Below are positions 48,714 through 58,203 of a DNA stretch of 64,000 bases, one piece after another (within the stretch, counting starts at the first letter, position 1; every line of letters starts with the position of its first letter). The DNA comes from Uliginosibacterium gangwonense DSM 18521. GTDB lineage: Bacteria > Pseudomonadota > Gammaproteobacteria > Burkholderiales > Rhodocyclaceae. The translations under genes were made by a program, and so were the position numbers. The notes below the pieces were generated by a model that worked only from the letters and a program-made list of their open reading frames with translations, was not told where the DNA came from and did no database searches. The stretch spans positions 197 through 64,196 of the forward strand of contig NZ_KB892839.1 in NCBI RefSeq assembly GCF_000373965.1. Direction: 5' to 3'.

Positions 48714-50036
48714 TTAAAACGAGGAGCTTGAGCAGGCCGGCACGGTGCCAGACAGGGTAAAGTCTTTGGGCGTGCTCACATTAGTACCCGATGCCGTCAC
48801 GCCCGTCACGTTGTACTCATGAATGGTGGCGAATTGATCGGATGAGTTGCCGCCCACTGCTGAATCCAAACTGACGTTAGCCAGATAGGCTTCCAAAATG
48901 TGGCTGGCATCACGTCCGTCGAACAGAGTATAAGCACTGCCCAAGGAACTGATCGAGGTTGCGCCATTGACGACGACCCCGGTCACGGTCGGCGTACCAC
49001 TGGGCGAGCCGGTTTTGCACGCTGCGTAGTTGGTGTCAAACATGATGACATGTTTGACACCCTTCATGCAGGTATTCAGGAAGCTCACATTCTTCACGGT
49101 CAGGGCACAGCTTGGGCCAGTCTTGATGTCCATCCCATTCGGGTTAGACGTCACGTTGCCCAGCAAATCAGTACCCGATACCCAGTTGGAGTCAAACAGG
49201 ATGTTGGAAACGTTGTTGGCATAAATGCTGCCCACTGACAGACCGTGTGTGCCGTAGAAGTGGGAGTTCTTTACCGTTACATTAGATATATCACCGGTGT
49301 TGGTCTTGATCGCAACGCCATCATCCCCGGCTTCAACTGAAGAGTTGATAACTGAAGCATTGGTCAAACTATCAATATCAATACCATCAGCATTCTTGCG
49401 AGTCGCGGGGGTGCGAATTGTCACTCCCCAGGCGGTGAAGCCACTGCCACCTTCCACATAAAGGTTGGGGAAGATGGATTCTTTCAATGTGACGTTATAA
49501 ACAATGAAATTGCTGATGTTTTTGGCTTGAACCAAGCGTGAAGTGCTGCTGCCAGCCAGGATATCACCGCGACCGTCAATGGTTCCCTGATCGGAACCTG
49601 CAGTGCCCAACCCCATCAGGAAGGAATTCGAACCACTGAAAGTAATCAACGGAGCATTGGCCGTGGCATAACTTTGCAAACCATACACAGTCACCCCTTT
49701 GCCAATCACAAGACCTGCACCACTAGCGGTCAAATTGCCAACGTAAAATGCATTATTTGAACCCGATGCCACCAAACAAATAGCTTTGCCAGTACCTGCA
49801 ACGCCAGTCAGTGCGTTCTGCACACGTGTGGTGTCATCACCAGTGGGGCTGGCACGGTTATTGGACGAGAATTGTGCGCTCAAGGTTTGTGCAGCAGCAC
49901 AGCTTGGTACGCTAGGTTGCGACACGGTACGAGAATCCCCTGTCGCTATAGTAGGAGTTGCTGCAAATGCAACTTGAGCAGCCAAGGCAGACAGAACGGC
50001 CAGCGTGCTGGCGGACAACAGAAACTTGGTCTCCAC
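48714..50036 (-). CDS. Secreted glycoside hydrolase family 28 polygalacturonase
   Basis: A 440-residue parallel beta-helix enzyme that cleaves polygalacturonic acid in pectin. A signal peptide (residues 1-25, ending AFA) sends it out of the cytoplasm. GH28 motifs occur in order: NADGIDI at 215-221, AGDDGVAIK with the Asp pair at 238-239, THGLSVGS with the catalytic His at 264, and MDIKTG at 302-307. The start is GTG at 50036 with GGAGAAAG upstream. It stands alone between a copA remnant and a non-coding region. It implies plant-material use or association. Confidence 0.9.
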   Translation of the reverse strand: METKFLLSASTLAVLSALAAQVAFAATPTIATGDSRTVSQPSVPSCAAAQTLSAQFSSNNRASPTGDDTTRVQNALTGVAGTGKAICLVASGSNNAFYVGNLTASGAGLVIGKGVTVYGLQSYATANAPLITFSGSNSFLMGLGTAGSDQGTIDGRGDILAGSSTSRLVQAKNISNFIVYNVTLKESIFPNLYVEGGSGFTAWGVTIRTPATRKNADGIDIDSLTNASVINSSVEAGDDGVAIKTNTGDISNVTVKNSHFYGTHGLSVGSIYANNVSNILFDSNWVSGTDLLGNVTSNPNGMDIKTGPSCALTVKNVSFLNTCMKGVKHVIMFDTNYAACKTGSPSGTPTVTGVVVNGATSISSLGSAYTLFDGRDASHILEAYLANVSLDSAVGGNSSDQFATIHEYNVTGVTASGTNVSTPKDFTLSGTVPACSSSSF

Positions 50037-50226
50037 ATCTTTCTCCAGTCTTGATTTTTTATCAAATTAACACCGATGCAATCTCATTTGCACATAAGCA
50101 CTTTCAAAAAGCCAATAATCATGAACGGTCATGTTGACTAGCCTATTAATGCTGATTAAGTAGCAAATGCCTCACAGCTGTATCCAGATCGCGTTAGCAG
50201 CCTAGCAAATGATTCTGGAGAATTCA

Positions 50227-50466
50227 ATGTCAGACAAATTCTTAAAATATGTCAAAAAAGAAATTTTTGCGCCTCTTTGTTCTCCCGTTTCTCTCCTTTT
50301 AGCTTTGCAAAAATATGTCATTAACAAGCCTGCGAATATCTCAAGAGCCAAGTCACACAACAGTCTTGAGACCGGTATCAAGACTAGAGGCAGCACGGAG
50401 CATCTCGGAGATTTCTCCTTTTCTTGTAGCAAAAAGTCTGACAAAAAATTTCTTATATATCAATAA
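50227..50466 (+). CDS. Possible small hypothetical protein
   Basis: A 79-codon frame starting at ATG 50227 with CTGGAG six bases upstream. The product is basic and Ser/Lys-rich (SDKFLKYVKKEIFAPLC at the start, CSKKSDKKFLIYQ at the end) with no recognised family. The opposite strand has an equally long frame across the same bases, so coding is uncertain. It lies in an AT-rich stretch of the 50037-51175 intergenic region. Confidence 0.25.
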   Translation: MSDKFLKYVKKEIFAPLCSPVSLLLALQKYVINKPANISRAKSHNSLETGIKTRGSTEHLGDFSFSCSKKSDKKFLIYQ

Positions 50467-50673
50467 AATAATATTGTTAATAAGTGTAACGAAATTTTCT
50501 ACAAACTGATTGAAGCTGAGCCAAAGCTTACAAAAACATCTTCAATACATTGATATATATGGATATTATTGAAACTCTGAAAGTCTGGCTATGCAGAAAA
50601 GAATATTTACAAAAGTGGTAGGTGTTTACCCTTGTCTCTGGCTTTCTTGGTGGAGCTGGAATGAAGACTTGAG

Positions 50674-50689
50674 TTGTAATCGCTTACAA
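50674..50689. promoter_or_regulatory. LacI-family-type operator palindrome
   Basis: TTGTAATCGCTTACAA is a near-perfect palindrome (one mismatched pair) that fits the LacI/GalR operator pattern with a central CG. It lies in the 1.1-kb region between copA and the polygalacturonase gene, about 640 bases upstream of the latter. No LacI-family regulator gene is in the window, so it may act on a lost or distant gene. Confidence 0.4.
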
Positions 50690-50986
50690 GCAAACCGGTA
50701 GATAATGACCCTGAACGCGGCCTAAGCCAGATTTGCCAATTTTTGCATTTTCAATTTGTTACAACTCACTCGAAAAACTACAAGAACTGTGACTGTGGCG
50801 AATAACAAAGGGGTAAGAACTTTATCGTTTGACACGTGAGCGATTGCAAATAAATATACGTAATAAATAATTCAAAACATGATACAAACGAGTGGGTAAA
50901 ATTATTCTCATCTGCTAAGGAGCATCCAGGAAAAAATCAGAAGACACCGCGTATGGCGCACACTGGATAATCCGGCACGACTTGTA

Positions 50987-51084
50987 GGGCGCCAATGAGC
51001 GCAGCGAATTGCGCCGTATGAAGGAGCGTTCTGGGATCACCCCATCCGGCGCAATTCGCTTCGCTTCATTGTCTCCTTCGGCGC
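50987..51084. repeat. Imperfect inverted repeat element
   Basis: Arms of 23-24 bases (50993-51015 and 51046-51069) pair almost completely around a 30-base loop. The inner ten-base core AATTGCGCCG pairs perfectly, and the outer ends are bounded by GGCGCC copies at 50987-50992 and 51079-51084. It resembles a small dispersed repeat (REP- or MITE-like) rather than a terminator, as no T run follows. It lies about 90 bases past the copA stop. The remaining 50467-50986 region shows no gene. Confidence 0.55.
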
Positions 51085-51175
51085 CTTACTAATGCCCGCT
51101 TTCGACACGTGGCGCGACCGTTCGTTCATGGCCGAACTCAGTGAAAGGCTGGTGTATTGCACTAGCCTTGCATAG

Positions 51176-53533
51176 TTACTCGTGATGTCCGCGCCAGCGT
51201 TTGAGGAGCAGGGCGTTGCTAACTACGCTGACGCTTGAGAATGCCATGGCCGCCCCGGCGATCACAGGGTTGAGCATGCCTGCTGCGGCCAGCGGTATGC
51301 CAATCAGGTTGTAGATGAAGGCCCAGAACAGGTTCTGATGGATCTTGCGAGTCGTTTGCCGGGAGATATCGATGGCATCCATGACCAGACGCGGGTCGGC
51401 GCGCATCAGGGTAATGCCTGCGGCATGCATGGCGACGTCGGTGCCGCTTCCCATGGCGAACCCGACATCTGCTGCGGCAAGTGCCGGGGCGTCGTTGATG
51501 CCATCACCGATCATGGCGACAGCCCCGTATTGCTGACGCAGGGCTTCGATGATGCGGGCCTTGTCGGCGGGCAATACTTCTGCGCGGACTTCTTCCACAC
51601 CGAGTGTTTTGGCAATGGCTGCCGCGCTGATGGCGTGGTCGCCTGTGAGCAACACGCTGCGGATGCCAGCGGATTTGAGATGGGCAATGGCTTGTGCGGA
51701 TTCCACGCGGGGGGCATCGCCAAAAGCGAATAGCGCGAGTAGCTGTGGTGGTGTGCTTAACTCGACCAGCCAGGAGACGGTATGCCCTTGTTCTTGGTGG
51801 GGGGCTGCCTGGGTTGCCAAGGTTTCGGCGTGCAGGCCGAGTTCGCTCATCCATTTCAGGCTGCCCAGGGCATAGGTATGGCCGTCAATCACGCCCTGGA
51901 TGCCTCGCCCAGCGACTGCTTTCACATCGCTTGCGGCAGGTGTGGCGCCCTGGGCTGCGTTGCGCAGGGCGTGGGCAAGGGGGTGTTCGCTGCCTGCCTG
52001 CAAAGCGGCCGCCAGTGCCAGGGTATGCGATGCGCCTGCGGGAGACACGTTTTCGTGGGCCATCAGGATCGGTTTGCCCTGGGTCAGCGTGCCGGTCTTG
52101 TCGAAGGCCACTACGCGTACGCGGTGGGCAATTTCCAGCGCTTCTGCATCGCGGATCAGGATGCCGTGGCGAGCCGCTACGCCGCTACCCACCATCATTG
52201 CGGTGGGCGTAGCCAAGCCCAGCGCACAGGGGCAGGCGATCACCAGTACCGCAACGGCGTTGAGCAGGGCCTGTTGCCAGTCGCCTTGCCAGATGCCCCA
52301 GCCAAGCAGGGTCAGCGCGGCGATGCCCATCACGATGGGGACGAAGACTGCGGCCACGCGGTCTACCTGATGCTGGATGGGGGCTTTTTTTGCCTGGGCG
52401 CTTTCAACCAGTTCGATGATGCGGGCCAGCGCGGTTTGTGCGCCGACTGCCGTGGTACGCAAGGCGATGAGGCCTTCCCCGTTGACCGAGCCACCAATCA
52501 GCACGGCCCCTTGGGTTTTGGCTACAGGCAGGCTTTCACCCGTGATGAGCGCTTCATCCACTTGGCTTTCGCCTTCGATCAACATGCCGTCTACCGGGAT
52601 GCGTTCGCCGGGCCGTACGACGACAATGTCGCCGAGTGCGACACGCCCGATGGCGACCTCTTCCTCGCCAGCAGCGGTGCGGATACGTGCGGTTTCCGGG
52701 CGCAAGGCCTGCAGGGCGCGAATGGCTGCTGTGGTCTGGCGTTTGGCACGGCCTTCCAGCCATTTACCCAGCAGCACCAGGGTAATGACGACGGCGGAGG
52801 CCTCAAAATACAGGTGGGCACCCGGTTTGGCAAAGAGCAGATACAGGCTGAGCCCGTAGGCCGCGCTGGTGCCCAAGGCCACCAGGAGATCCATGTTGCC
52901 ACTGCCGGCACGCAGGGATTTCCAGCCAGCACGATAGAAACGGGCGCCAAACACAAACTGTACCGGGCTTGCCAGCAGGCATTGCAGCCAACCAGCCAAC
53001 ATCCAATGGACACCGAACAATTCGCCTGCCATGGGGAGAACCAGCGGTAGGCTCAATAGGGCGCTGAGAATCAGCGGCAGGGCCTGTGCCTTGCGGTTTT
53101 CCTCGGCCTTCTGGGAGTGCGCTTCGCGGAGATTACCCTCAAATCCAGCGCCTTCCAGGGCTTGAATAAGCGGGGCAACATCTGCATCCAGGCGGGTTTG
53201 GATGCGCGCCATTTCTGTGGCGAGATTGACTTCCACCTCGGTGACGCCGGGGACGCGGCCCAGTGCTTTTTCCACGCGGGCCACGCAACTGGCGCAGGTC
53301 ATGCCGCGTACTTCAAGATCGATTTTGTGTACCGGCACATCGAATCCGGCGCGCTGGATCGCTTGCAACACCGCATCCAGACTGGCTTCGCCACGGACGC
53401 TGGCACGTTCGCTTGCCAGATTGACACTGGCCTCATGTACCCCCTGCACAGCACGCAGGTTTCTTTCCAGGCGGGCAGAGCAGGAGGCGCAAGTCATGCC
53501 TTCAATGGGAAGGCTGAAGTGATTGTCGGGCAT
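51176..53533 (-). CDS. copA: Copper-exporting P-type ATPase CopA
   Basis: A 785-residue P1B-1 ATPase that pumps Cu(I) out of the cytoplasm. Two N-terminal metal-binding domains carry GMTCASC (residues 12-18 and about 77-83). TGES is near 332, the membrane metal site CPC at 434-436, the phosphorylated Asp478 in DKTGT and [16 protein letters not shown] near 690. The last helices carry FIYNLIGIP and [11 protein letters not shown], the P1B-1 copper signature. The start at 53533 is preferred for domain spacing; the ribosome site is weak. It is downstream of the periplasmic copper chaperone gene. Confidence 0.93.
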   Translation of the reverse strand: MPDNHFSLPIEGMTCASCSARLERNLRAVQGVHEASVNLASERASVRGEASLDAVLQAIQRAGFDVPVHKIDLEVRGMTCASCVARVEKALGRVPGVTEVEVNLATEMARIQTRLDADVAPLIQALEGAGFEGNLREAHSQKAEENRKAQALPLILSALLSLPLVLPMAGELFGVHWMLAGWLQCLLASPVQFVFGARFYRAGWKSLRAGSGNMDLLVALGTSAAYGLSLYLLFAKPGAHLYFEASAVVITLVLLGKWLEGRAKRQTTAAIRALQALRPETARIRTAAGEEEVAIGRVALGDIVVVRPGERIPVDGMLIEGESQVDEALITGESLPVAKTQGAVLIGGSVNGEGLIALRTTAVGAQTALARIIELVESAQAKKAPIQHQVDRVAAVFVPIVMGIAALTLLGWGIWQGDWQQALLNAVAVLVIACPCALGLATPTAMMVGSGVAARHGILIRDAEALEIAHRVRVVAFDKTGTLTQGKPILMAHENVSPAGASHTLALAAALQAGSEHPLAHALRNAAQGATPAASDVKAVAGRGIQGVIDGHTYALGSLKWMSELGLHAETLATQAAPHQEQGHTVSWLVELSTPPQLLALFAFGDAPRVESAQAIAHLKSAGIRSVLLTGDHAISAAAIAKTLGVEEVRAEVLPADKARIIEALRQQYGAVAMIGDGINDAPALAAADVGFAMGSGTDVAMHAAGITLMRADPRLVMDAIDISRQTTRKIHQNLFWAFIYNLIGIPLAAAGMLNPVIAGAAMAFSSVSVVSNALLLKRWRGHHE

Positions 53534-53623
53534 GAGTGATCTAATTATTGGGGGAGGGGAATAAGACGTATTCTCCCTCATCCCCCGGTGCTTGCCCATC
53601 CCTACATCTACAGGTAGAAACTG

Positions 53624-54100
53624 TCAGTGGTGCATGGGGGCTGCGCCCACGGCCTCTACCTGGACTTCAACATCGATTTCGCCTGCCTTCTCGAACTTCA
53701 GATGGAGCGGGAATTTGCTGCCTTCCTTGAGTGGAGCCTTCAGTTCGATGAACATGATGTGCAGGTTTCCCGGCTTGAGTTCCACGGTTTGCCCGGCAGG
53801 CAGTTCGATACCGTTATCGAGCTTGCGCATGCGCATGACTTCACCGTCCATGCTCATCGAATGAAGCTCGACGGCCTTGGATACGTCAGCCTCTGCCGAG
53901 ATCAGGCGATCTGCTTCGCCACTGTTGTCTATACGCAAAAAGCCGCCGCCAGAGGGTTGTCCGGCTACGGTAGCGCGCGCCCAGGGGTGATGGATCTTGA
54001 GTTTGCCAAGCGTGTAGCCGTGGGCCTGGGCATTGAAAGAGGCGAACGAGAACAGCGCCAGCAGCGCTATCCACAGCGTGCGCGAGAAGATTGATTTCAT
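53624..54100 (-). CDS. Periplasmic copper chaperone PCu(A)C
   Basis: A 158-residue PCu(A)C-family protein with a signal peptide (LWIALLALFSFASFNAQA). It binds Cu(I) through His80, Met82, His114 and Met116 in the pattern HSMSM then NLHIM. It delivers copper to cytochrome oxidase or holds it in the periplasm. A C-terminal PMHH tail may add binding. It sits between DUF2946 and copA, all on the minus strand, forming a copper-handling set. Confidence 0.9.
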   Translation of the reverse strand: MKSIFSRTLWIALLALFSFASFNAQAHGYTLGKLKIHHPWARATVAGQPSGGGFLRIDNSGEADRLISAEADVSKAVELHSMSMDGEVMRMRKLDNGIELPAGQTVELKPGNLHIMFIELKAPLKEGSKFPLHLKFEKAGEIDVEVQVEAVGAAPMHH

Positions 54101-54138
54101 TGCAGTATCCTATCTGTTTGGGTGATGAAAATAAGGGT

Positions 54139-54546
54139 TCAGACAGATGCTGCGGGTGGGGCGCGAGGGGATTGCAGGTTCCAACGTGGTTTATTGTCAG
54201 GAGTAGGTGTGACAGCAGCATGGAGAATATGGCCGTAAGCAGTTGCGAGCGGGCCATCGCTGTTGGGTAGGGCATTCAGTGCCAGATGGGCACCGGCCAG
54301 GCAGAGCGGGCAGCGTAAGGGTGAGTTTGGGGCGGGTGAGCCCGGGGCGGGCGATTTTTTGCTACTGTCATCATCCAGGCTGACAAGAATCTGCCGGGCA
54401 CCACTTGCCGAGCATAGGGTACTCAGAACCCCGCTTGGGATGGGGAACGCCATCCATAGTGGCATCAGGCCATGGCAGAAGACCGCCAGTATGGCAAGCC
54501 AGATAATCTGGCGAGGACACGCACGGATAGGCTGGAACTTGGGCAT
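54139..54546 (-). CDS. DUF2946 membrane-anchored protein
   Basis: A 135-residue protein with one hydrophobic N-terminal segment (IIWLAILAVFCHGLMPLWMA) and the DUF2946 hallmark CPLCLAG near residue 80. The family is of unknown role but often sits with copper genes, and the CxxC pair suggests metal binding. It is 38 bases upstream of the PCu(A)C gene, so it likely shares its transcript. Confidence 0.75.
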   Translation of the reverse strand: MPKFQPIRACPRQIIWLAILAVFCHGLMPLWMAFPIPSGVLSTLCSASGARQILVSLDDDSSKKSPAPGSPAPNSPLRCPLCLAGAHLALNALPNSDGPLATAYGHILHAAVTPTPDNKPRWNLQSPRAPPAASV

Positions 54547-54669
54547 CCAGTGTGGCAGGCTCTATTGGGTGACGATGATTGCCTGAGTCATGCCCAAGCA
54601 AATTCTATTTTGCTGACATGGTAAATGGAGCGGCTGCCTTTTGCCAAGTAAGGGGAGGGGGACGAGATA

Positions 54670-54699
54670 AAAAATGCCAGTCTGGTGACTGGCATTTTT
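54670..54699. terminator. Bidirectional terminator between fliN and DUF2946
   Basis: A perfect 13-base stem, AAAAATGCCAGTC and GACTGGCATTTTT, with a four-base loop. Both strands end in a T run. It closes the fliLMN transcript 22 bases after the fliN stop. Confidence 0.8.
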
Positions 54700-54720
54700 G
54701 GGGAACAGCAACGGGTTCTT

Positions 54721-55146
54721 TCAGTGCCTGAGCTTTCTGACCCGCTCTGAAGGCGTGATGATGTCTGTGAGCCGGATACCGAATTTGTCGTTGACGACCA
54801 CCACCTCACCCTGAGCGATCAGGGTGCCGTTGACCAGCACATCCATCGGCTCGCCTGCCAGCGCATCCAGTTCCACGACTGAGCCGTGTGCCAGTTGCAG
54901 AAGGTTGCGGATCGAAATTTTGGTGCGGCCCAGCTCCACGGTCAGGGCAACTGGGATGTCCAGAATCAGCTCGTAGTCATTCATCGAGCCTGGGCCGGTC
55001 GATGTGCCGTCAAAACTCGGGAAGAGGCCCCCTGCCGGTTGAACCTGGGGTTCAGCCATTGCCGCATCGGCAACAGCCTGTTCTTGCATGGCGGCAGCCC
55101 AATCGTCTTCAGAGATCTGGTCGTCTGGGGTGTCTGTATCAGCCAT
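54721..55146 (-). CDS. fliN: Flagellar motor switch protein FliN
   Basis: A 141-residue protein. The N-terminal 60 residues are acidic and variable. The C-terminal SpoA-type domain reads LILDIPVALTVELGRTKISI, LLQLAHGSVVELD and VVVNDKFGIRLTDIITPSERV. With FliM and FliG it forms the C-ring that switches rotation direction and helps dock export cargo. It overlaps fliM by eight bases. fliO, P, Q and R do not follow; a terminator does. Confidence 0.94.
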   Translation of the reverse strand: MADTDTPDDQISEDDWAAAMQEQAVADAAMAEPQVQPAGGLFPSFDGTSTGPGSMNDYELILDIPVALTVELGRTKISIRNLLQLAHGSVVELDALAGEPMDVLVNGTLIAQGEVVVVNDKFGIRLTDIITPSERVRKLRH

Positions 55147-56170
55147 GGTTTTGTCCTCCTTGTACGCCCAGCTTGGTGGCGATCAGGTTGATCTCGGTGT
55201 CCTCGGGGCGGATGAAACGCTCCACCCGCAAGGCATAGTGCCCTGCCTGGGTTCCGTATTTGCATTCAAGCACTTTAACGCCATCTACATGCGCCTCAAT
55301 CAGCTCTGGCACTTCCATCGGAATGATGTCACCTACCTTGAGATTGGCAACCTCACGCAGGCTGATTTTGGCGGTGCCCAAGTTGGCGATCAGATTGATG
55401 TCCACGCCGTTGATCTGCTTGGACATCAGGCTGACCCAACGCTTGTCTTGCGTGATGTGGTCAGACTGCATGGTGCTGTAGAGAATATCGCGTATCGGCT
55501 CCACCATCGAGTAGGGGAAGCAGATGTGCATGTCTGCCTGCGCTCCTCCGAACTCAAGGGTGAAAGACGTTGCCACCACGATTTCAGAAGGGGTGGCAAT
55601 GTTGGCAAACTGCGAGTTCATTTCGCTGCGGATGTATTCGAACTGTAGCTGGAATACCGGGGACCATGCACGTTCATACTCGGCAAACACCACGCGCAGC
55701 AGCCCCTGGATGATGCGTTGCTCGGTAGGGGTGAAGTCCCGCCCCTCCACCCGAGTGTGGAAGCGACCGTCGCCGCCGAACATGTTGTCGACCACCAGGA
55801 ACACGAGGTTGGGGTCGAACACGATCAGCCCCGTGCCACGCAGTGGCTTGGCCATCACCAGGTTGAGGTTGGTGGGTACGACCAGATTGCGCACAAATTC
55901 GCTGTACTTCTGTACCCGGATGGGGCCCACCGAAACTTCCGAGTTCCGGTGCATGTAGTTGAAGAGCCCGATCCGCAGGTAACGGGCGTAGCGCTCGTGG
56001 ATGAGTTCGAGCGTAGGCATCCGCCCACGCACGATCCGCTCTTGCGTGGCGAGGTTGTACGGACGTATACCAGAGCCGTCGTCGCTTGACTGCTCCGGTT
56101 CATCCAGCTCCCCGGTAACGCCCTTAAGTAGTGCGTCTACCTCTTCCTGGGAGAGAAAGTCCTGACCCAT
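55139..56170 (-). CDS. fliM: Flagellar motor switch protein FliM
   Basis: A 343-residue C-ring protein. The N-terminal CheY-P binding peptide DFLSQEEVDALLKGV is intact (residues 4-18), and the middle domain has GPIRVQKYSEFVRNLVVPTN and the GGDGR motif (NMFGGDGR). The C-terminal part is FliN-like. It binds phosphorylated CheY and relays the switch to FliG. fliL lies 26 bases upstream and fliN overlaps its end. Confidence 0.95.
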   Translation of the reverse strand: MGQDFLSQEEVDALLKGVTGELDEPEQSSDDGSGIRPYNLATQERIVRGRMPTLELIHERYARYLRIGLFNYMHRNSEVSVGPIRVQKYSEFVRNLVVPTNLNLVMAKPLRGTGLIVFDPNLVFLVVDNMFGGDGRFHTRVEGRDFTPTEQRIIQGLLRVVFAEYERAWSPVFQLQFEYIRSEMNSQFANIATPSEIVVATSFTLEFGGAQADMHICFPYSMVEPIRDILYSTMQSDHITQDKRWVSLMSKQINGVDINLIANLGTAKISLREVANLKVGDIIPMEVPELIEAHVDGVKVLECKYGTQAGHYALRVERFIRPEDTEINLIATKLGVQGGQNHG

Positions 56171-56196
56171 GATCGGCCTCGCTTCCTGCCGTTTGC

Positions 56197-56778
56197 CTAC
56201 TGCACAATAAACTGAGTGAAGAATACGCCAACGACGGGAGCGCCATCATCGCCAGCCTCCCCATCATCTACGCTTTTCTTCTTTTTCTTGGGGGGTGTCC
56301 ACCCCAGTACATTGTTCACGATATCCCGGATGTCCTTGGCGAGTTCCTTGCGTCCATCAGGTGTGGTGACCTCTGAGGCCTTTTTGCCTGATAACAGCGA
56401 GAGTACCTCATGACGAACCTGGGGCATGAACACCTTCACCTCTTCTCCAATCTTGTCGTTCTGAACACGCAAGGTGGCAACCACCTGGAGGAACTGTTCG
56501 CCGTTTTCCGGTTGGAGATTGACGGTAAAAGGTTCCATGGCCACAAAGACGGGCGGCTTGTGCGGGTCAAATGCTGCAGCCTCATGTGTTTGCTCTGCAG
56601 TAGCTTCTTCACCGTCTGCCGCTTTGCTCTTTTTCTTGAGCATCAAGACTGCGCCTACTCCTGCTACGGCCAATACCAGCACCAAGATAAGAACCATCAC
56701 AATAATCTTCTTCATGTTGCTTTTGCCTGCTGGTACTGGTGCAGGTGCTTCTTCTTTCTTTGGCGCTTCTTTGGCCAT
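56197..56778 (-). CDS. fliL: Flagellar basal-body-associated protein FliL
   Basis: A 193-residue single-pass membrane protein: a short cytoplasmic KEAPKKEEAPAPVP segment, the membrane helix IIVMVLILVLVLAVAGVGAV, and a periplasmic domain ending VVGVFFTQFIVQ. FliL surrounds the stator and supports torque under load. The ATG at 56778 has AGGA nine bases upstream; a GTG at 56784 is also in frame. It heads fliLMN, 146 bases downstream of fliK. Confidence 0.92.
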   Translation of the reverse strand: MAKEAPKKEEAPAPVPAGKSNMKKIIVMVLILVLVLAVAGVGAVLMLKKKSKAADGEEATAEQTHEAAAFDPHKPPVFVAMEPFTVNLQPENGEQFLQVVATLRVQNDKIGEEVKVFMPQVRHEVLSLLSGKKASEVTTPDGRKELAKDIRDIVNNVLGWTPPKKKKKSVDDGEAGDDGAPVVGVFFTQFIVQ

Positions 56779-56924
56779 GATCACAAATCCTATATCTCGT
56801 TATCTTGGTGACAGAATGGAGTACACCACAGTCTGAATAACGGTTGATCCCAGCCTGAAATGAAGGGCGTTGCCCCCTGTTTTTTACTTCAGCCTTGCAA
56901 ATGTTCAGGCAAGGCTTTCATTTT

Positions 56925-58136
56925 TCAGGCAAAAAGGTCTACCAGACCATTGCCTCTTGTCGTTCTGCCGTGTGTATCTGCCAGTGATGGCAGGCCGTCT
57001 ACGTCGGCGCTGCCGCCTGTGAGCCAGCGTTGAGATTGCGATGAGTTTCGCGCTGCATATTGATCGGCTTGTGCTTGCCCGCTGTTGCCCGCACTCACGT
57101 TGGCCTGCCCCAATTGGATGCCTGCGTCGGCCAGCACTTCGCGCAAGCGTGGCATAGCGTCCTGAATGGCATCCCGCGTGGCTTGGTTGGCGGCCGTGAA
57201 GGAGGCCGATGCCTGATCGCCATTAAGGTTGATGCTCACTTCGATCTTGCCCATATGCGGTGGATTCAGGATCAATTCAGCCCGGCCATTATCCTTGTTG
57301 GCGACCCAGCTCAGGCGTTGCCCCACCTCGTCAGCCCAGTTGTGGGCGGTGACGGGGGTGCTGATGGTGTGCTGGGTGATGATCTGTGGTGAGTCTGCAC
57401 GCGTTTCCGGTTTTACGCCGAATGCCATCTGGGCGTTGTTCAGCTCGGTGGCGAAACTGCTGGTATGCGAGGTCGTGGCTTCACGGGGGAGATCCTTCCC
57501 CTTGAGGTCTTCTGCGACCAGGGCAGGCGCGTTCTTGTCGGTGACAACCTTGGTCGCAAGGCTGAGCAATTCCTTGCTGTCTTTTGTGTCAAGCGCGTCC
57601 GGCGTTGATTTGCTTGGGACCAGAGGATCGGTGGGCAAGGTGGCGGAAGTTGATGCCGCCTGCTCCTTATTGTTTGCCGCAGGCACGGCAATGTTTGCCG
57701 TGGGCGCCTGGGTAAATGCCACGGCCTGCTGGGCTGCCAAGGCCAGAGTCGTATCGTCTGGCGTGGTGTCATCAGGGGCGGTGCTGTTTTGTGCCGTCGG
57801 TGTAACAGTGGTTTGGCTCAGCATGGATTGAAGGGCGCTCAGTGCCAGTGTGGCAGGCGAAACAGGGGCTTGGCGTGCGGGGTCGGCAGCTTCCGGCTCC
57901 GAAGCGTCCGCCGCTGTGGCGGCGGGTTGATTGGCCTCTGCTGCCTTGTTTGCCGGGTTATTGCCTGAGCTGGCTGTGTTCTCTATGCGGCTATTGGCTG
58001 ACTTCAAGGCCTGTGAGAATGAGGATGGGCCTTGGTCCGGTGCGCCTTGTGTGGTGGCGGGTGCGGCTGTATTTTGCGGCACGCGGGCGGCAGGGGGCGC
58101 TTGTAGCGGGATGTTCAGGGTGCTTTGCTCATTCAT
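56925..58136 (-). CDS. fliK: Flagellar hook-length control protein FliK
   Basis: A 403-residue protein. The first 250 residues are Ala, Thr and Gln rich, expected for the ruler part. The conserved C-terminal domain reads ELILNPPHMGKIEVSINLNG near residue 285-304, then LREVLADAGIQLGQANVSAG. It measures the hook and switches export to filament substrates. The ATG at 58136 is preferred because AAGGA lies six bases upstream; ATG 58142 is too close. A hairpin at 56891-56916 follows it without a T run on this strand. Confidence 0.9.
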   Translation of the reverse strand: MNEQSTLNIPLQAPPAARVPQNTAAPATTQGAPDQGPSSFSQALKSANSRIENTASSGNNPANKAAEANQPAATAADASEPEAADPARQAPVSPATLALSALQSMLSQTTVTPTAQNSTAPDDTTPDDTTLALAAQQAVAFTQAPTANIAVPAANNKEQAASTSATLPTDPLVPSKSTPDALDTKDSKELLSLATKVVTDKNAPALVAEDLKGKDLPREATTSHTSSFATELNNAQMAFGVKPETRADSPQIITQHTISTPVTAHNWADEVGQRLSWVANKDNGRAELILNPPHMGKIEVSINLNGDQASASFTAANQATRDAIQDAMPRLREVLADAGIQLGQANVSAGNSGQAQADQYAARNSSQSQRWLTGGSADVDGLPSLADTHGRTTRGNGLVDLFA

Positions 58137-58203
58137 GGCCATTCCTTAATGCCCGACAGGGTTTTCTGTCCATCATTCAGCAAGCACTGTGCCAAGCCAG
58201 ATC

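Noticed and set aside
50202-50444. Minus-strand frame over the possible small gene at 50227
   Set aside because: No ribosome site, no family, and it fully overlaps the plus-strand frame, which has a better start.
50987-51084. CRISPR array
   Set aside because: Only one inverted pair, no regularly spaced direct repeats and no cas genes.
56891-56916. Hairpin AGCCTTGC/GCAAGGCT taken as a fliK terminator
   Set aside because: Its T-rich tail lies on the plus strand, where there is no gene. On the fliK strand it is followed by A-rich sequence, so it is not a normal terminator for fliK.
56785-56924. Sigma-28-like sequence upstream of fliL (ACCGTTAT)
   Set aside because: The -10 is close but the -35 region reads TCATTTCA with little match; fliL may be expressed from fliF readthrough.
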